Shown here in pieces: positions 60,623 to 64,000 of a stretch of 64,000 nucleotides of DNA (position 1 is the first letter of the stretch; each line of letters opens with the position of its first letter). The stretch is taken from NCBI RefSeq assembly GCF_047663525.1, contig NC_092588.1:137446501-137510500 (forward strand), in the 5' to 3' direction. Below the pieces are notes generated by a model, which did not search any database, was not told the DNA's origin, and saw nothing but the letters and a program-made list of their open reading frames with translations. This stretch comes from Anas platyrhynchos. Lineage: Eukaryota > Chordata > Aves > Anseriformes > Anatidae. The translations under genes were made by a program, and so were the position numbers.

Positions 60623-61130
60623 GGTGCTGTGGGGATGCCCAGGGGCCAGCCTCGCTCCTTCTCCTGCGGGGACGCAGAGCTTCTGCCTCCCAGCTCTGCA
60701 GAAGCGCCCCGCAGGGCGGCAGGGGCCACACGTGATGGGGCCGGGCACCGAGTGGCCTCATCTGGGGGCCGTGCTGGGAGAGCTGGCCTGCCATCAGGGC
60801 TGGTGAAGGGATATTGGCTCGATTTGCTGTGTGCTGAGCCCACGAGGGTGCCCACGCTTGTCTCCTTGGGAAAGCTGAGCTCGCGTCTGTACCCTGGAGG
60901 ATCAGGCCACCAGCTCGAGAGCAGAGCTGCAGCAGGGTTTCCAAGGCACTTGTTTGAAAAAGGGATTTCCTCGGGGTGAATGAATGCGAGCCTGATCTGA
61001 ATCGCCACCAGCACCGTCACTGTGAGCATCCTCTCCTCTGCAGCTCGACCTGGTGACCGGCCCTGTGGGGACCTGGTGCCCACCACAGTGGGGCCGCATC
61101 CCACAGAAGCTGGGTTTTCTTTGTTCTGCT
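60623..61130 (-). promoter_or_regulatory. ACBD7: GC-rich 5' region of ACBD7
   Basis: Sequence upstream of the ACBD7 start codon on its strand is clearly GC-richer than the intron, with scattered CpG (ctcctgcggggacgcag, cagaagcgccccgcagg). It probably holds the 5' UTR and promoter. No TATA box is placed well enough to name, and the transcription start is unknown. Confidence 0.45.
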
Positions 61131-61639
61131 AAATACAGAAGGAACAACAAACATTAAATTAACTGACCTCCAATTGTACCTATTAAAGGAAAAAATCTAG
61201 CCCCACTTACCTATTACATCAATTCACTAATTCTTTATGTTCATCCCTCTGTACCTTTGTACTCATCATTCCTCGGGCATGGCTTTAATCACAACACCAT
61301 ACGCTTCAGCTTTTTTAATCCACCAGCTTCCGTAAACTCACGTAAAAGGGGTGTTTACTCTCAAATCAAGACTGGATTAAATTAAACCAAGGCTTGCAGA
61401 GAAAACAAAAGTATTAAATCTCAGTAAGAGGAGATAAAAACACAAGGGAAAACAAGTCCCTGGCCTCCGTCCTCCACCACAGCGAGGCACAGAGGCTGCC
61501 ATTTAGCGAGGGGAGCGGCGTGCTGGGACACATGGGGACAGAAGGAGCTTCTGGGACACCTGTTAATGGTTTGTGGCACTGTGGGGAGCCTTCAGCTTTG
61601 TCCTTACGCCTCATCTCCTCACCAGCGTTAGAATATGGT

Positions 61640-62400
61640 GTGTGCTCGCGATGCTTCATGCACTAGCACTGAGAGCTGCGGTGAAGCCACCACGAAATCC
61701 TCACTAATTCGCCACGATTTCATCAGCTCGCACACGACAGAGCCCGTCTATCGCTACCTGATAAAAACACGCTGCAAGACACGTCCAGCAGCAGCACTAC
61801 CACCCCAAACACCGGCCCCAAACCCCACGGAGCCCGCTGAGGGCAGCACTGCGCCACCGCCCCGTGGCGCCGCCTCTCGCTGCCGGCCCCACCGCCCTCC
61901 CCGGGGCGGGACGAGTCGGGTTGGGAGCTGCCGCCGTGCTGGGGCCGTGTGGGGTCGGGACCGGCACCGGGACCAGGACTGGGACCGAGACGGGGTTTTG
62001 GGGCTGCGAGGCTCGGGCACGGCTCCAAGGCTGCGGGGAGGGCGGCCCCGCTCTCAGCCGCTTCGCGTTGGCGGCGCAGCAAGCGGCGTTGGCTCCCCTG
62101 CTTTTCTCGTCACCGCAGGAGCTGGAGGAAGGCTGTCGCTGAGCGATCGCGGAGCGGCGGTGTGGAGACGCGGGGTGGTTTTTTTTTTCGGCCGGAGGTA
62201 GGTGGAGGAAGGCCCCGCTTTGCCCGGCCCCCCCTGCAGGAAGCGAGGGGCCCGAGGCTGGCACCGCGTGGAGGGCGCTGGGTTTCCTCTTGGCGCTTTA
62301 ATTCCCGTCCCTATGCACTCCTTGTTCTCGGTAGCGTCCATTTTGAAAGGAAAAATGCAGTTTTGCAGCAGAAAAAGGCAGTCTTTCGGCTGTGAAATCT
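61640..62400 (+). promoter_or_regulatory. RPP38: CpG island, probable RPP38 promoter and first noncoding exon
   Basis: This is dense CpG sequence with G/C boxes (ccccggggcgggacg). A good donor, gccggag|gtaggtgg (cut after 62197), lies about 1.4 kb before the acceptor of the RPP38 coding exon (63594). The simplest reading is a noncoding first exon ending at 62197. ACBD7 starts about 1 kb to the left on the other strand, so the region may drive both genes. Open frames here reflect GC content only. Confidence 0.6.
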
Positions 62401-63067
62401 GCCGTGTTTTTTCCTTCCCATACATTAGTGCTGCCTTTACTTGATACCCGCTGTAGGCCATCAGTCATCACTGAAAGGCTTTAAAAGCAACAATACCGAT
62501 TTTTATTTACTTTTTACTTCACTATGATAAGAGTTTCCTCTTCCCTCTGCCACAGCTACAAAACGTGTAAGATCCTTTAGTTGTTTTAGCTAATTGCCAG
62601 TACATTTTTGTACTCACATCACAATTGATGTGAGTGACAAGATGGCATTTTGTAAATATCTCAAGGTCGGCACTCAAACCACACATTTCTGCTTGGGTAA
62701 GGAGGATACCTAAGGACACAGGCGTGTTTTGTTTCTCCTGAGTTGCTCCTCCTGTGTAAGCTGGGCTGTATAACTATAAAGGCCTCGTAGCTTGGCAAGA
62801 GGATGGCATAACCCAAGCATGAGTTTGGGGACTTAAGGAGTGAACAGGGCCTGCAGGCAGACCCGCTGTCATGTCTTGACTCGTGATCTCAACTAGGTAG
62901 ATCAGAGCTAGAACAACTATCCATTCATTGCACCAGTTTGATTTTTCACGAAAACACGTGGTCTAGGTGACATAAAAGTGAAAGACCCCTTCTGAACTTT
63001 CTGGAGGCCTGCAGAGGTTAGCCTCCCTTCATCAAAAGCATAATTAACACTCTGCAGCCTTTTATCA

Positions 63068-63125
63068 TACCTACTAAATGCAGGTATGATTGCAGGTATG
63101 ATCTAAATGCAGGTATGCAGGTGTA
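63068..63125. repeat. small cluster of tgcaggtatga-type repeats
   Basis: The word gcaggtatg recurs four times within about 60 bp, in the presumed first intron of RPP38. Confidence 0.6.
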
Positions 63126-63625
63126 AGATTAAAGAATGAAAAGGCAAATTAAAGTTTATGAAATGTTAAATTAATTCAAGAATGTGGAGCTTGTTTCATG
63201 TCGTGATTTTGCAGCTTTTTTTCACGTCATAATAGCTCTAAAATGCAGCTGTGCAACAGTGAGAAGTGATCCTTCAACTTCTGTTTTTAATCTGCAGAAC
63301 AGCTAGCTGCTTTCATTCAGGTTCAGCTTCAGAAGGGTTTCTTGTCACTGGTGTTGCCTTGCTCTAGAGCCTGCTCTTTAAAACAAAAAAAAGAGAAAAA
63401 AAGGTGCAACCTGTGCCTTGTGGAAGATTTGTTAAGGATTAGCACTGAGCTAGTGTGAAGAAGGTGCCAGTTGGAAGTACCATTTTGAGATGTGATGTTT
63501 CTCTTCTGCATTCCCAAGAGAAGGCTCTGGTAATGAAGTCCCCAGCAAGCAGCACGATATTAAAACACTGTTTACCTTTTTCTTCCCTTCACAGCTAGGG
63601 TGGCAAAACACATAAGAACCCCAGG

Positions 63626-64000
63626 ATGTCTGTAATTCAGCAAGGGACGGGATCACTTCGTAAAGCAAAGAAAACCACTGTAAAAAATTGTCTAGACAAC
63701 CCCTTCGATATTCAGTGGAAAACCATAGATGGAGATAACATGCATTTTATATTACAGACTTTAGAAGAAAGCATTAAACAAATTGGACTTAAAAAGGTAG
63801 AGGCTCCAAGGAAGAAAAAGTTTTTTTCCAGTACAAAAAAACAGATGGAAAGAAAGTGTGATGCTAGCAACAATGAGCTCCCTACAGCAGAGGAAACAGA
63901 AGGCAATCGACAAGCACCAGGCTGGACTGACATAAGTATCAGAAGACAACTTGCGATTGGAGTTAATGAAGTTACAAAAGGATTGGAAAAAAATGAGCTG
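63626..64000 (+). CDS. RPP38: RPP38, ribonuclease P/MRP protein subunit p38, 5' part
   Basis: The frame is open from ATG 63626 to the window edge (125 codons, no stop). It begins MSVIQQGTGSLRKAKK and contains DNPFDIQWK, DNMHFILQTLEESIKQIGL, a Lys-rich stretch near residues 57-75, and RRQLAIGVNEVTKGLE. These match human RPP38 as I remember it, including the start of its L7Ae/L30e-type RNA-binding domain. The protein is a nucleolar subunit of RNase P and RNase MRP, acting in tRNA 5' and rRNA processing. The exon starts at 63595 after a strong polypyrimidine tract and acceptor (ttcttcccttcacag), leaving 31 nt of 5' UTR before the ATG. Human RPP38 is coded in one exon, which fits the uninterrupted frame. 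Position after OLAH and ACBD7 agrees with human 10p13. About half or more of the protein lies beyond the window. Confidence 0.93.
   Translation, partial: MSVIQQGTGSLRKAKKTTVKNCLDNPFDIQWKTIDGDNMHFILQTLEESIKQIGLKKVEAPRKKKFFSSTKKQMERKCDASNNELPTAEETEGNRQAPGWTDISIRRQLAIGVNEVTKGLEKNEL

Noticed and set aside
61635-62201. Open frames on both strands in the 62-kb CpG island
   Set aside because: GC-rich sequence lacks stop codons by composition. The predicted products are Pro/Arg/Gly-rich and unrelated to any family I know.

Overview
This window is vertebrate nuclear DNA, most probably from a bird. The genes have short exons with GT/AG borders and long AT-rich introns. The interspersed repeats are dominated by CR1 non-LTR retrotransposon fragments with the typical 3' ends (…ttccaacct…attctgtgattctatga). 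There is also one LTR whose ends match my memory of avian ERV-L LTRs, and no sign of Alu-type SINEs or L1. The species cannot be fixed from the sequence. No bacterial-type operon, CRISPR array or novel defence-type system is present.

Layout, left to right. (1) 1-13.6 kb, + strand: the last nine coding exons of an MDR-type ABC transporter. They encode the end of the second membrane domain and the whole second nucleotide-binding domain, and the gene is best matched by ABCB4. (2) 13.6-16.2 kb: convergent 3' ends with a reversed CR1. (3) 16.2-34.8 kb, - strand: complete CROT (peroxisomal carnitine O-octanoyltransferase), 16 coding exons, 612 codons, with a CpG-island promoter at about 34.6-35.4 kb. 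(4) 34.8-45.9 kb: a roughly 11-kb interval in which I find no gene, only the CROT CpG island, simple repeats and one old CR1. (5) 45.9-50.7 kb, + strand: OLAH (medium-chain acyl-ACP thioesterase), six coding exons, 251 codons. (6) 51.3-60.6 kb, - strand: ACBD7 (acyl-CoA-binding protein), four coding exons, 88 codons. Its first coding exon is only 12 nt and lies beyond an 8.8-kb, repeat-filled intron. (7) 61.6-62.4 kb: a second CpG island, probably the RPP38 promoter. (8) 63.6 kb to the window end, + strand: the first 125 codons of RPP38 (RNase P/MRP subunit p38), cut by the window edge.

Four of the five genes concern lipids: ABCB4 exports phospholipid, CROT shortens and shuttles peroxisomal acyl groups, OLAH releases medium-chain fatty acids from fatty acid synthase, and ACBD7 buffers acyl-CoA. 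They are separate transcription units, and the proximity looks like linkage rather than an operon. In human, ABCB4-CROT and OLAH-ACBD7-RPP38 are on different chromosomes (7q21 and 10p13), so the window spans a junction between two mammalian synteny blocks.

The most interesting leads are: a CR1 reverse-transcriptase fragment lying inside an ERV-L-like LTR; a CROT C-terminus ending TQL instead of the THL peroxisomal signal; a rearranged acidic residue at the presumed catalytic Asp position of OLAH; and a perfect 17-bp hairpin in an OLAH intron. All gene names rest on reading splice junctions by eye and on remembered family sequences.
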